Below are positions 40,304 to 51,649 of a stretch of DNA of 64,000 nt, one piece after another. The notes below the pieces were generated by a model. It had not been told where the DNA came from and made no database searches. It worked only from the letters and a program-made list of their open reading frames with translations. The translations under genes were made by a program, and so were the position numbers. Positions within the stretch are counted from its first letter, which is position 1. Every line of letters starts with the position of its first letter. The stretch is from Basidiobolus meristosporus CBS 931.73 (lineage: Eukaryota; Basidiobolomycota; Basidiobolomycetes; Basidiobolales; Basidiobolaceae): assembly GCA_002104905.1 (NCBI GenBank), contig MCFE01000272.1, forward strand, positions 1 through 64,000, read 5' to 3'.

Positions 40304-43110
40304 CCTGCCAGACTGGATTTTAACTTGGTCCACTCCAGTGTGTGTGAAACAAGTGAACTTAGCAAGACACAGTTCTGTAGATCACTAAGAAAAGGCACCC
40401 AGATGTTCCTCATGGCAGTATTACTGGAGGATTCCTCTACTTCAGTACCCCACAAGGTCCACACTCTTTTGAAGGAATATTCAGATGTATTTCCAAATGA
40501 GCTTGTAAGCCTACCACCAGTCAGAGACATGGATCATGCCATTGAAACAGGAGATAGCCCTCCAGTGAGTAAGACACCTTACAGAATGTGTACATTGGAG
40601 TTGGAAGAGATGAAGAGACAAATAGATCAGTAACTGGAGCAAGGATATATCAGACCCAACAGGTCACCTTAGGGAGCACCAGTACTTTTTGTGAAGAAGA
40701 AGGATGGAACACTTAGGATACACATTTACTACAGAGCTCTCAACTCAGTTACTGTGAAGAATAAGTACCCCATACCTTGGATTGATGAGCTTTTGGACCA
40801 ACTCAACAGAGCTAATATTTTCAGCAAGATTGACCTCATGTCAGGATACAACCAGATTAGGGTGAAGCCAGAAGACATCCCTAAGACAGCATTCAGGACC
40901 ATATATGGATATTTTGAATACTTAGTCATGAGTTTTGGCCTCACCAATGCCCCTGCAACATTCATGACCCTTATGCAGACTGTCTTCTAGGAGTACTTAG
41001 ACAAGTTTGCAATAATCTACCTAGTTGATATATTAATATACAGCAAGACAGAAGAGGATCACTTGGTGCACATTGAAAAGGTCTTGAAGAAGCTAAGAGA
41101 GAACAAGTACTATGGCAAGCTACCCAAGTGTGAATTCTTCAAGGAACACATTGAATATCTAGGACATGTAGTGACTAGCACAGGAAACCTAAGACCCTAA
41201 GAAGGCTGAAGTTATCAGGAATCTGAAGCAGCCCCACAGCATATCATTGCTCAGATCATTCCTTGGTATGATTTCCTATTATTGGAGATTTGTCAAGTCC
41301 TTTGCAAGTACTGCAGCCCCTTTAACTGATATCCTCAAGAAAGACAATACCTACAAGTCGGACATAGCTTGTGAGACTCCCTTCCAGATGCTCAAGAGAG
41401 AGCTTGCTAAGCTACCAAGCTTAAGAATACCTGACTTCAGAAAAGAGTTTACTCTGTGCACATATGCTTCAGATTATGCAATTTGTGGCGTGTTGAGCCA
41501 AGAACACAAGGGAAAGGACTAACCTGTTGCCTTTGAATCCAAGGATCTGAACTCAGCAGAGCAAAACTATCCGGTGCATGAGAAGGAGATGCTTGCTATA
41601 ATACACTGCTTGAAGACATGGAGATGCTATATTGAAGGAGTCAAATGCACTGTCAAGACTGATCACACCTCCCTCAAGTATATGTTGACTAAGAAGGTAC
41701 TCTCTAGAAGAATGACAAGATGCAGTCAATACATTCAGCAATTTGATTTGGAGATTTTCTACTGCCCTGGAAAAAACAACCTGGTTGCTGACACCTTATC
41801 ATGATTAGAACAAGTTGCACAGCTCAACTTGGTGCATGATTCAGATTGGCCTAGCCTATTACCAAAGTACTTGGAGGACCAAGCCATACCTAATGAAGTG
41901 AATGAAGATATCAAGAAGATAATCCAGGATGAAGCCAGCAAATTTGTAGTATAGGATGAAACACTCTACCAAATTGCTGATGGAAGCCCTATTGCCTATT
42001 ACTCTTATGTTGCTTGCCTGGATTTAATACATATGCTACACAATAGATATGGACATCTTGGAATTGAAGGAATCTATAGCTTTGTGAAAGCCAGAGCATG
42101 GTGGCCCAGAATGAAACATGACATTGAAAGCTAGTGAAAACATGCCCAAATTGCCAAATCAACCAAGGCCAACCACAGAGAATTGCTGAACTCTTTACCT
42201 TGGAGCCTGTAAGATCATTTGATAGATGGGGAATTGACTTTATTGGAAGACTGCCAACTACAAGGAAATGCAACCATTGGATCCTAGTAGCAATTAACCA
42301 TGCCACTAAATGGTCAGTGGCTAAAGCTGTACCTATAGCCAGCAAATCAGAAGTTGTAAGTTTAATCTACCATGAGATCCTTATGAAGTTTGGATGCACT
42401 GTAGAGATTTTATCCAATAGGGGTGCAAACTTTATGGCAAAGTCATTGGAAGCTTACCTGGAAATGCAGCAGATTAAACACTTGAAAACCTTGGTATATC
42501 ACCCCAGAACTAATGGAGTCACTGAATGGTTTAATGGTTTATGTAGAAAATGCTGACCAAGTATGCAAATCAAGTTGTCAGCAGATGGGATGAGTATATA
42601 GACCAAGCACTCTTTGCATGCAGAGTCAGAGTACACAACACCACCCAACAATTGCCATTTTACTTAGTGTATGGATGTGAACCAAGGATTCCAGGAGATC
42701 TCACACAACCAAAGCTTACAGACATCTTAGAAAATGAACACAGTCAGGCTAGCAGACACCAGCAACAGGAACAAAGACGTCAAGAGGCACAGACCAAAGT
42801 ATCTCAAAGTGCGCAAAAGATGAAGCAGAGATTTGATAAGACTATAGCACCAGAAGCATTGACAGTTGGGAACTTTGTATTGCTAAGAAACTACACTTGG
42901 AAGAAGTTTGAGCCACAATGGACAGGACCATTCAAGATCATCAGAGAATGTCCATTTGCAACTTACCTACTAGTGGACAGACAAGGCAATATCTGGGAAG
43001 ACTTAGTACATAGGGACAGACTCAAGCTTGCAAGACTTGCTGATAATACTGAACCATCAAGATATTGGTATCACAAGAAAAGAGATTCAGGAGATCCTTC
43101 TCAACTTTAG
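40304..43110 (+). pseudogene. G3 reverse transcriptase, RNase H, integrase
   Basis: It resumes after H copy 1 and passes through at least three frameshifts (frames change near 41200, 42135 and 42550) and several stops. Reverse transcriptase: [14 protein letters not shown] keeps the first Asp, but the YxDD box reads YLVDI, so one catalytic Asp is Val (near 41030). RNase H: TYASDYAICGVLSQ has Tyr for the expected first Asp. Integrase: HNRYGHLG and CPNCQ finger, WGIDFIGRLP first Asp, LSNRGANF with Asn for the second Asp, and HPRTNGVTEWFNG with Glu. The C-terminal region ends KIIRECPFATYLL without a chromodomain. Confidence 0.85.
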
Positions 43111-43130
43111 TAGGGGAGAATGTCATGATC

Positions 43131-43489
43131 TGCCACTTAAATGCTTAAGTTAGATCAGTTTTTACTCAAATCAATTGGTTATATGTTTAGCTTATCAGTA
43201 TATCAGTATTATCTATCAAATCAGTAGCATTAGTCAGCAAATGAATCAGCAGATCCTTATCAGACAGAGATAGAGATATTAAGTAGGATCATATTGGGTG
43301 ATGATGATGCAATCAAATGAGTCATCAGCCACAGCCTACATTAGGAAATACAATTAGTGAGCAATTGATCTGGCAATATGTATATAAGGAGCTGCTGGAA
43401 TCTCAATAAAGATCAACTTAAGTTTTAGTGAATACAATACTAGCTAAACTCCCTATTCCTCTACAACTCTTATACCAAGACTTGTTACA
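43131..43489 (+). repeat. G3 3' LTR
   Basis: 359 bp from TGTCATGATCTGCC to GACTTGTTACA, followed by the ACAT duplication. It aligns with the 5' LTR and with solo copies at 29709-30076 and 50131-50499. A purine run (TAGGGGAGAA) precedes it and is the likely polypurine tract. Confidence 0.88.
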
Positions 43490-44022
43490 ACATGATATTC
43501 AGTTGTTAATTTAATTTTGTACCCTTTTTTTGTCCCACTTGTTAGAAATCCACCATTGAGGGAAAACATTATTTATACGCTGAATATATTCTAGTAACAC
43601 CCCATCTAAAATAGCTCATGCCGTGTGACATCTGCTATAAAGCTATCAAGTACCACACTTACTATCAATCAAGCCCCAACATTATTGATATATTCAATGG
43701 CAAACATTGCAAGTAACTAAGATGCAAGGGCTTCTTGCCTTAGTACTTGATGGATTCTCTATTCACAAGTACTCTACAAGTAAATCCTGCTAGCCACTGA
43801 TTTATATCAGCCTGTTTCTGCCACTTATCTTATGGTGTCAAAGCAGAAGTCTGATTGTAGTCTCATTGGTATCTGGGTCTTTATCACCACCCTGCCTGTA
43901 TTGCTACCAGTATCCATTGCTGAATGAATATTGTATATTTTCCAGCAAGATTCTATCAAATGGCTGTGATATCAAAGTGCGTAGTTTTATCTGCTTTGGA
44001 GATACCCCAGCCATTGTCAAGA
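43490..44022 (+). pseudogene. Tnp2-type transposase, T copy E, middle part
   Basis: The gene continues after G3. It contains the segment around CCTYPLLNEYCIFSS (43900-43960) and the motif ICFGDTPAIVKI at about 43995-44022, equivalent to CIGDTPAISKI, where it breaks off into antisense copia sequence. Stops and frameshifts occur before it. Confidence 0.65.
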
Positions 44023-44164
44023 TAGAATTTTGTCAGTTGCACAGTCAACTAACTCCATCAAGTTCTTTTCTACAGCTTCACTCAAATAGTGGTGTTGTAT
44101 ATCTATGTGCTTAGTTCTGGCATGATAAGTAGGATTTCTAGCTAATGAAAGGCAGCTTTGACTG
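44023..44164 (-). pseudogene. Copia pol C-terminal scrap
   Basis: The minus strand reads SQSCLSLARNPTYHARTKHI, the conserved copia RNase H tail (NPxxHxRTKHI). It directly abuts the C2 LTR on its right. Part of the same motif (NQSCISLAR) recurs at 44925-44957, next to the other C2 LTR piece. Confidence 0.65.
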
Positions 44165-44533
44165 TGTTGCAATATAAGAAATGATTTGGATATAAGGAAC
44201 TTATTAATAATAGTAATAACAGTGGAACTGTTGCTTGCTCATAAAGAAGCTCAGTACTTGTATGTTTCTGGAAGTAATAAAAGTGTAACAATCAATAAGG
44301 AGAACCTTTCAACACTCAGAAGCATGCTGCAACAGTTTGAGGGTTGGTACATAGTGTTTGATAAAAGTGCAAATTTGATCTTGATTGTAGGGGAATTGTC
44401 ATAGGATCATAGATCTGACAAGAGTGGCAAAGCTAGGGCTGGAAGTAAATACTACAGTGACAAAGACTAGTCCAGAATTGTTAAGTAGATTTTTATCTGC
44501 TGAATGATACCAAATAGTACAATGTTTCAGCAA
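44165..44533 (-). repeat. C2 LTR, reverse orientation
   Basis: Reverse complement of the C2 LTR: TGTTGCAATATAAG on the left and CCAAATAGTACAATG on the right. It is more diverged than the pair at 28583 and 31338. A C2 gag fragment abuts it directly, so pol has been deleted. Confidence 0.75.
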
Positions 44534-44914
44534 AGGTTTTGTTTTGAATAATGCTTGCTTGATACAGACTTTGCTCTAAAGATCTTCTCTAAAAATTCCT
44601 GTGCTGATTTGGCTGTACCTGAAGTATGAATTTGTCCAATGAAGGAATCTTGCACATTGATATATATGGCATTACAGGACTTTCTCTCCTTCTCCTGAAA
44701 CTTCTTCACTTCTTCTGCAGCTCCTTTGGACTCAGCTTCTTTTTCTGTTACTATATTCCAAAGCTTTTTTCCCCCAGGTGAATCTGCATCTTGACTCTCC
44801 AAAGTCTGTAGTTCTTCCCATCAAACCTCTCTTTTGCAGGTAAGATGTTTGAATTATTGTGCTTGCTGGTATTAGTTATGTGAACAATAGATTGAACTAA
44901 TTAGGTTCATATCC
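44534..44914 (-). pseudogene. C2 gag fragment of an internally deleted element
   Basis: The minus strand encodes KKLWNIVTEKEAES, AEEVKKFQEKERKSCNAIYI and FLEKIFRAKS, matching the first 110 codons of C2 gag. The sequence then jumps straight into a C2 LTR. Upstream, at 44904-44914, lies a degraded primer site GGATATGAACC. Everything from mid-gag to the end of pol is missing. Confidence 0.7.
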
Positions 44915-44958
44915 TATTGCAAGTTCTAGCTAATGAAATGCAACTTTGATTATGTTGC

Positions 44959-45048
44959 AATTTAAGAAGTGATTTGGATATATGGGACTTATAAAGAAAT
45001 AGCAATAATGGCTGAACTGTTGTTTATTCATAAAGAAGCACAGTATTT
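44959..45048 (-). repeat. C2 LTR end fragment
   Basis: About 90 bases of the C2 LTR 3' end (TGTTGCAATTTAAGAAGTG onward, reverse orientation), truncated at 45048 by Tnp2 sequence. Between it and the gag piece lies a stretch of about 45 bases derived from copia pol. Confidence 0.65.
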
Positions 45049-45413
45049 ATATGCCCACTTGGCACATCTACAGCTTTTATGCAACAAGATTGTGGCAGGA
45101 TTTGAGCAGCTCAAGTACAAGTATAAAGCTGAGTGCATAGAGCCCTGCTGCCACTGTATCCATTCTATACTCCACCTTTTGGGAACTTCCTAAGGAGTGG
45201 ATGTGTGGGGTGATAGGAAGTTGGGTCAAGTTACAATACCACCATATCCAAATCTCATCATGAATATAACCTTTAAGTCTATAATGGATATGATGAGTTG
45301 GCACACAGAGGACAGCCAAGAGTTGAAGAATATATATGACAGATGTGCACATGGAGACACCTATACCTTTGGCATTAAGAAATTCAGCAGCCCCTATTTG
45401 TGGGTAATCTGTT
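45049..45413 (+). pseudogene. Tnp2-type transposase, T copy E, C-terminal part
   Basis: The plus strand encodes the conserved C-terminal blocks: the LQLLCNKIVAGFEQLKYKYK segment, the cysteine/His region near CCHCIHSILHL, EWMCGVIG, and GDTYTFGIKKFSSPYLW ending at a stop near 45413. It matches the C-terminus of the best copy at 56450-56860. Non-coding 3' flank follows to about 45698. Confidence 0.68.
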
Positions 45414-45698
45414 AAGTAGTGCTAAGTTTGGTTGGGTGCAACAAGCAGCTAATTTCTATAAGGACAACTTTACCAAAGTATGATGGGTTCTTCTTGGTCA
45501 CAAGCCCATTTCCACACCATTAAATACACAACTCTCACAAACAAGAGCCAGAGCATACCTATAAGGGTGACTGGAATCCAGCATGGAGAAGGAATATATT
45601 GACTAATCAGCAAAAAGTTGTTTGCAGATATTGAGGAGGTAACTTTGGCAACAGTGGCAGCAACCAAGCATATATTTGCAAGATGTATAAGTTACCAG
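45414..45698. other. T copy E 3' non-coding flank
   Basis: Colinear with 56861-57150. It ends near TATAAGTTACCAGCAAT, after which unrelated AT-rich sequence starts. No gene. Confidence 0.5.
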
Positions 45699-46400
45699 CA
45701 ATCCACAATTATTTCTAAAAACCTCTCAAGCTTGAAAAAATATTTTTACAAGAAGTTTTCTGAAACAATAAACCATTATGATTTGCTCTTTATGCAATAC
45801 CTATACGCACACCTTTTTTGATTCTAAATATCCTCTTGAGCTTGAAAACCTGTTTTGTCCAAAACTCTCTCCAAATGACAAGTTATTTAAAGTAAGTCCT
45901 ATTGTAATAACTACATATAATTTATCTTATTTCTAAGTATTCTCTCTGAGCTCAAAATTTTTCTTGTCCAAAACTTTCTTCAAAGGACAATTTATTGTAA
46001 GTAAGCCCTACTGTAATAATTGCATAAGCTTTATTTTGATTCTAAATAGTTTCTCCAAGCCCAATTTTTTTTCTCAGCCAAAAAGTTTCTCCAGACAACA
46101 ACCTTTTGAGCATGTTAACTCTTAATATATACAACATATTTTTTAAATTAAGAATTCTATTCAGACTTGATTTTTTTTAAGTTTTGTTGACAGCCATCTC
46201 ATGTCTATATATTTTCTACATTTTTAACACGTTCCTCTCATTTAAAAATAAGCTTCAGATTTGTAAGAATATCTCTTTAGCTTGAGCAAGTTTAAACCAA
46301 AAATTATCCCAGACAATATGAATCATGGTTTACAAGTTATTTTTTCCAAAAAATTTCCCAGGCAACAAGAATCATGTGTTATAATAAATAAAAAACAGAT
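45699..46400. repeat. AT-rich degenerate ~110-bp repeat block
   Basis: About 700 bases of sequence unlike any element in the window. A unit of about 110 bases recurs at least three times, around 45705, 45817 and 45926, with weaker versions to about 46380. The recognisable core is a GAGCTTGAAAA-like word, then TGTCCAAAACT-like, then CTCCAAATGACAA-like, followed by GTAAGTCCTATTGTAATAA. Copies are diverged and carry small indels. There is no long coding frame and no terminal inverted repeat. It lies between T copy E and a C1 scrap. Confidence 0.6.
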
Positions 46401-46844
46401 TCCATTTCATCCACTAGCAGGGTGATTCTGTTCATTATATTTTTCATTTCTTCCCCTGGAAGCATCTTTGTGGTAAAATATTCTGTCAACAATATACCTT
46501 CTTAGCAGTACAACTTGACTAGTATGTGTTTCTAATGCCTTCCAGGCATTCTTTGCTGTTATTGCTCTTGAGCATTGAATTAGCAAGTTGACTTTGACAT
46601 TAAGGCAAATGCAGTTAAAGGCACTTTATTCTTTCTTCTGGTACTTTAAGGCTTGCTCTCCCATTCTTTTAGGGGGGCATTCTTCTGCCATGATAATATC
46701 CCAAAGGCCTTGTTCTCAAAGCAGCATCCTCATCTTCACCTTTGACACTTTGTAGTAAAATCCATCCAACTCTTTGGTGGAGGGAAGAATTCTAGTAATA
46801 GCAGTAATAGACATTGAAGAGAATGACAGCCTGGAATTCATAAT
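46401..46844 (-). pseudogene. C1 copia copy 3, gag fragment
   Basis: Colinear with the C1 gag at 62615-63060 on the minus strand (the region of MKNIISKI, then the QCSRAITAKNAWKA and CICLNVK equivalents). It runs from mid-gag to the primer-site region adjacent to the LTR. The primer site is degraded (TTATGAATTCC). Downstream gag and pol are absent. Confidence 0.7.
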
Positions 46845-47190
46845 TGGTTGTGAGAGTATTGTGGAAACTGGATGTGATTGAGAGAAATAGTAGATTATGT
46901 GATTTTCACCTAAGGATATATGGAATGTAAAAGTAGTATTTATACCTTATATAATCATGGCATAACAAACACAGAATAGGCTGAGGAAGGTCCCAAGAAC
47001 ATGATGCAAAGTTGGAGACTGATTGCCTGACTTACCTGATTTTCATTTTCTGGGTATCTGATATTTTTGTGAAAAAATTCAAAGTAGCTCCTGACAAAGA
47101 ACTTGGTTATTATTCTCCAATATATGTAGGTAAGGATATAATTCACCACATTTGGTGAATACTTAGGTGGATTAACAAGCTTTTACAACA
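46845..47190 (-). repeat. C1 5' LTR of copia copy 3
   Basis: About 346 bp, the reverse complement of the C1 LTR, ending GCTTTTACAACA on the right. It is clearly diverged from the pair at 58066 and 63071. With the adjacent gag it forms a truncated C1. Confidence 0.72.
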
Positions 47191-47200
47191 CAAATACAAC

Positions 47201-47960
47201 TATGGTAGTGTATAAGCCCAAGGGAGAGATATATCTAACACTTTGCAAGGGTCTTTATGTGAAGTGTGCAATATCCTCTGGCAATGTCTTGCTAAGAAAA
47301 TTGAGGTTTTGTTACCATATTCATGAGTAGGGAAGTAAAGCCTTTGCTTCTGAAGGGAAACCTATAGAGCTTCAATGCTCAACTTTGCCAGTATCCTAAC
47401 AAAATATGTGCCAGGTTCAGCATCCTTTGAATGACAATGTACTGAAGGTTTCAAAGTCACAACAACTGTAAACTCCACCTGCAGGGACTTGACAAGAATG
47501 CAGATGTGGTCAATAATTACAAAGCTAAAAGAGTCTCTTTGTCTGTACAAGAACAAGCTAGGGCAAGCATCAAATATAATGAAAGATAACTACTCTTAAT
47601 ACTCCCTACAAGCAATACCTCTAAGGTCAGTTGGCTATCAGTGTAGTTTCCTGGGAGTATCCTGTGGTTTGGAACTGGAATCTCAGGTAGCAGCAGGTAG
47701 CAGTGGTTGCACTTATTACCAAGTTGCAATATTACTCAATGGGGCAATGAGTAATTATTAAGGGAGTGTCTGCCTTATAAAATTTTATCACTGGCTAAGT
47801 GATTGCAAATCATGATGTTTCAGAAGGTTCCTGAGGTCAGTTTAAGTCATAAACTCAACAGAATGAGCTACAAGTACTGAAGTAGGTGCCACCAGGTTCT
47901 ATAAGGCAAAGCACCTCCAACCAATCAGAGCAGAGTATTTAGAAATCTAGATCTGAATCA
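47201..47960 (-). repeat. Old, diverged G2 LTR
   Basis: The reverse complement of the G2 LTR can be followed from TATGGTAGTGTATAAGCC to about 47960, with many substitutions and indels. It is the most diverged G2 LTR in the window, indicating long G2 activity. Its far end is not identifiable. Confidence 0.68.
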
Positions 47961-47999
47961 ATGCACTGTGCCAAGATGTTCAATGTAATTCATAGCTGT

Positions 48000-48490
48000 T
48001 AAGAACTATCAGGTGCATTGTTGTAGCAAGCAATAGGCAAGGTTGTTGTTGGACAATTACTCACTAGGTTGGTTGATCTTTAACACTATGGTTAAATCTT
48101 ACACAACAAGATTGGCATGGATGATTGCACCAATTTGTAATGTTTGCATCAGGTGCATTATTGGACACTTCTATTATGGTAGGCAAAATCTGGTATTCAG
48201 ATATGTGTCATTAGTTTATATAGATATTAATACATATTACACTAAAAACTACACTCTTACTTACCAGCTTGGTGATCATCACTCCAATTCAACTGCATAT
48301 CAGTGATTGATTGGACTAAAGGTATCCCAAAGCAGTGAGCCTCTCATTGGCTCATGTACCAACACACAAGCTATCTAATTTGCCATCAAATATCCCATTT
48401 TACCAATTGAGCAAGTAATTTCCTGATCATAGATATTAGATAAGGCATCATTGCAAGCAGATTGTGTAGGTGCAAATCAGATCAATTAAT
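48000..48490 (+). repeat. H transposon copy 3, non-coding left fragment
   Basis: It matches 36960-37480 of H copy 1 (compare GATTGGCATGGATGATTGCACC with GAGGTTGGCACGGATGATTGTGCC, and the CATCACTCCAATT word). Neither a terminus nor any coding part is present. Confidence 0.62.
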
Positions 48491-48690
48491 ATGTACTCCT
48501 GAGACTCCCCTAAAAATGAACAAAAATCTTACAAACTAACTTCTAAGTTAATATTCTGAAATATGTAATTTAACTATGTGCTAGTTCATAATATATTGAT
48601 AATTAGGTAAACTCTCGATTATTGAACAGATTTTACTGCTAAATATAGTTACAAAATTGACAGTGTTTGAGCAGTCTTTTGACAAGAATA
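48491..48690. other. Unassigned 200 bases
   Basis: AT-rich sequence (TACTCCTGAGACTCCCC onward) that I cannot match to any element in the window. No gene or repeat seen. Confidence 0.4.
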
Positions 48691-49892
48691 GCTTATCATA
48701 CTAATGGTCCTGATGAGCTCAACATTTGTTTGAGCAGACCTAACTAGCCAATACATCCAATTGCCTTATATAGCAAGTAACTTGATGGTATTCTGCTGGT
48801 CTAATTATAAACCTCTGCTGGCATTATAACAACAGTATGGCAATCTACAGCTAGTTCTGTATAATGCTACCATACCAACTTAACATATGGTACTTTCTTC
48901 TTGTACCTCACCTGACACCATTTAAATTGCCACTGTAAAATCATCCCTCTTTATTTGCTTATCCTCTACTTCCTTGGGTATTCAACACATAGCTTGAATA
49001 AAAGAAACTATATCCTCCTGCTTACTAACATCTACATAGGTGCACATCTGCTGCAATTGACACTCTTATATCAACTCAACTTCAGTGCTTTTTAGCATGA
49101 TACTTGCAAGCTTTTGACTTACCTTGTCTTGCTGATAACATATACATCTTGCAAAGATATGCTTGGTTGCCACCACTTTTGCCATAAATGCCTCCGGAAT
49201 ATTGTCAAAGATCTTCTCAATAATTAGTCAATATATTCCTTCTTCCTGCTTGATTCTATTCCTCTTATATGTGCACTCTGACTCTTACTTGGGTGAGTTC
49301 CAAAGTAAATAGTGTGGAATCTGGCCTGTGACCAAGAGAAACCTGGCATACTCTGGTAAAGTTGTCCTAATATGTATTAGTTTCTTATTGCACCCAACCT
49401 AACTTTGCACAACTTTGCTGATCACCCACACATCAAGGCTGCTTTGTTTATTATTGCAAGTGGCATAGGTGTCTCCATGCTCCAATTTGTGCTCACTATT
49501 TTCCACTTGTTCCTGGCTGTCCTCCATGTGCCAACTCATCTCATCCACAACAGATTTGAAGGTAATATTCTTGCTGAGACTGGGATATGGTAGGCCCTGC
49601 AACTTGAGTTGTCTTTCTATTTTTTCTTATATGAGCAGCATTAGAAACTCCAAAAAGGTAAAGCAAGATCCATGATTCTCCACACCAGGCAGGATGGAGT
49701 TCAGAATGGACATAGCAGCAGCAGAGATCTACACATTCAGCTTTATGCTTACAGTGCAGTTACTCAAATCCCAATACAAACTCTTTGCATAAAAGCTGTA
49801 GGTGCATCAAGTTGGCATTAGTGATCTGTTAGGGATAAACATTCCTACAATTTCAACATATGACTCCCAGTGCTTCTAGTTTACTCTTGGTA
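48691..49892 (-). pseudogene. T copy F1, transposase 3' flank and C-terminus
   Basis: 48691-49390 is the non-coding flank matching 2080-2770. 49399-49890 encodes on the minus strand the C-terminal blocks (NITFKSVVDEMSWHMEDSQ, then a GDTYATCNNK variant). It is interrupted at 49893 by the left end of another T copy. Confidence 0.65.
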
Positions 49893-51649
49893 CCTTATGA
49901 AAAATAATTTGGTCCAGTGAGCAGATTCAATTTGGATCAGCCCTCAGGAAACTGCAATGAGTCAGTCATAATGCTTACAGCTTGGAATTATTGACCCTCC
50001 ACACAGTCTTATGATGGGATTATGATGGTGATTTGCCAATTTTACTGCCATATAAAGTAGAAATTCTAATGGAGCTTAAGCAATCACATGACAAGAATTG
50101 CATGGCATTCTCGCAATTTTAATGTGCCTCTGCTATGATCTACTGCTTACATGTTTAAGTTAGATATGTTTTTTGCCAAATCAATTTGTTCTATGCTTAG
50201 CCTATCAGTTTATCAGTACTATCTATCAAATCAGTGGCATTATTCAGCAAATGAATCATCAAGTCCTTATCAGACAGAAATAGATATAAAAGCTAGGATC
50301 TTATTGGGTGATGATGATGCAATCAAGTGAGTCATCAGCCATTACCTACATTAGTGGATACAATTAGTCAGAAATTGCTCTGGCAAAGTGTATATAATGA
50401 GCTGGTGGAACCTCAATAAAAATCAGTTCAAGTTTTTGTGAATACAATACCAGCTAAACTCCCTATTCCTCTCTAACTCTTACACCCAGACTTATAACAC
50501 TTTATATTTATTTGAGCAGACCTGACTGGCCAGTGCATCCAATTGCCTTATATGGCAGGAAACTTGATGGTGTCCTGATGGACTCATTTCAAGCCTCTGT
50601 TTGCCTATCCACTACTACCTTGAATATTTTAGATACAACCCATATCCAAAAAAACTATGGCCTCCTGCTTACCAACCTTTACATAGGTGCACACCTGCTG
50701 CAATTAACACACTTCTATCACCTCAATTCTATGGGCTTTTAGCATGATGCTGGCAAGTTCCTATATGCCTTCTGTTGCTGGTAACATATACATCTTGTAA
50801 ACTAATGCTTGGTTGCTACCACCTTTGCCATAAATACCTGCTGCATATCTGCAAAGAGCCACTTAATATATACCAATTTATTCCTTCTCCTGGCAGGATT
50901 TAAGTCCCCCTGATAGGTGTGCTCTGGCTCTTGTCTGTATGAATTCCATATTGAGTGGTGTATAAGCTGGGTGTGTCCAAGAGAAACCCAGCACACTTTG
51001 TTAAAGTTGCGCTGATAAAAACTAGTTGCTTGTTGCACACAGCCCAACTTGCATTACTTAGCATTACCTTGTATTGGGGCTGCCTAGCTGCTTGATGCCA
51101 AAGGCATAGGTGTCTCCTTGTGCTCATCTGTCCTCAACATTTTGCAACTCTTTCTGGTGGTCCTGCATATGCCAGCTCATTACATCCATGACTGACTTGA
51201 AGGTAATATACTTGATGAGACTGGGATATGGTTATACCTGCAACTTGACATGTCTTCCTTTCTCCCCACATATCTGCTACACAAGAAACTCCCAAAAGCT
51301 GAAGGAAGGAGCAATATTCTCCACATACTAAGCAAGGTGGAGTAGAACATGGATACAGTAATGGCAGAGATCTACATGCTAAACTCTATGCTTGTAGTAT
51401 AGCTGCTCAAACCCATCACACACTATTTGAACAGAAGCTGTAAATGCATCAAGTTGGTATTGGTGATCTGCTTTGAGATAAGTAATCCTATAATGTTGCA
51501 TATGGCTCCCAACATCTCCAATGTATGCATGGTAGAAATAGTTTGAGAAGGTCAATTGAATATATACATATCCAGTTCATCCAGTCCTGGCATTTTTATT
51601 ACTGCATATGCACACAAATAATAATTGGAGCACATGAGAAGTACTCCAG
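49893..51649 (-). pseudogene. T copy F2, left end and transposase C-terminus
   Basis: It starts with the inverted-repeat terminus CCTTATGAAAAATAATTTGG, inserted in the transposase of copy F1. It then carries non-coding flank, a G3 solo LTR (50131-50499), more flank, and minus-strand transposase C-terminal coding from about 51080 to 51640 (NITFKSVMDVMSWHMQDHQ). It is cut at 51650 by a G2 LTR. Its right end is missing. Confidence 0.68.
50131..50499 (+). repeat. G3 solo LTR in T copy F2
   Basis: 369 bp from TGCTATGATCTACTGC to CAGACTTATAACA, aligned with the G3 LTRs throughout. The four flanking bases are CCTC and CTTT, so no clean duplication survives. T-element non-coding sequence resumes on the right. 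Confidence 0.78.

Larger units (their letters stand above)
35181..43489 (+). mobile_element. Complete G3 gypsy element (holds H copy 1)
   Basis: LTRs at 35181-35548 and 43131-43489 flank gag, protease, reverse transcriptase, RNase H and integrase. ACAT lies on both sides (35177-35180 and 43490-43493), a 4-base duplication, and Tnp2 coding sequence of T copy E flanks both ends. H copy 1 is inserted between the protease and reverse transcriptase. The element is coding-dead: it has stops, frameshifts and active-site substitutions. Confidence 0.9.

Noticed and set aside
35181-43489. Endogenous retrovirus with an envelope gene
   Set aside because: The order is gag-protease-RT-RNase H-integrase with nothing between integrase and the 3' LTR, so it is a plain gypsy retrotransposon.
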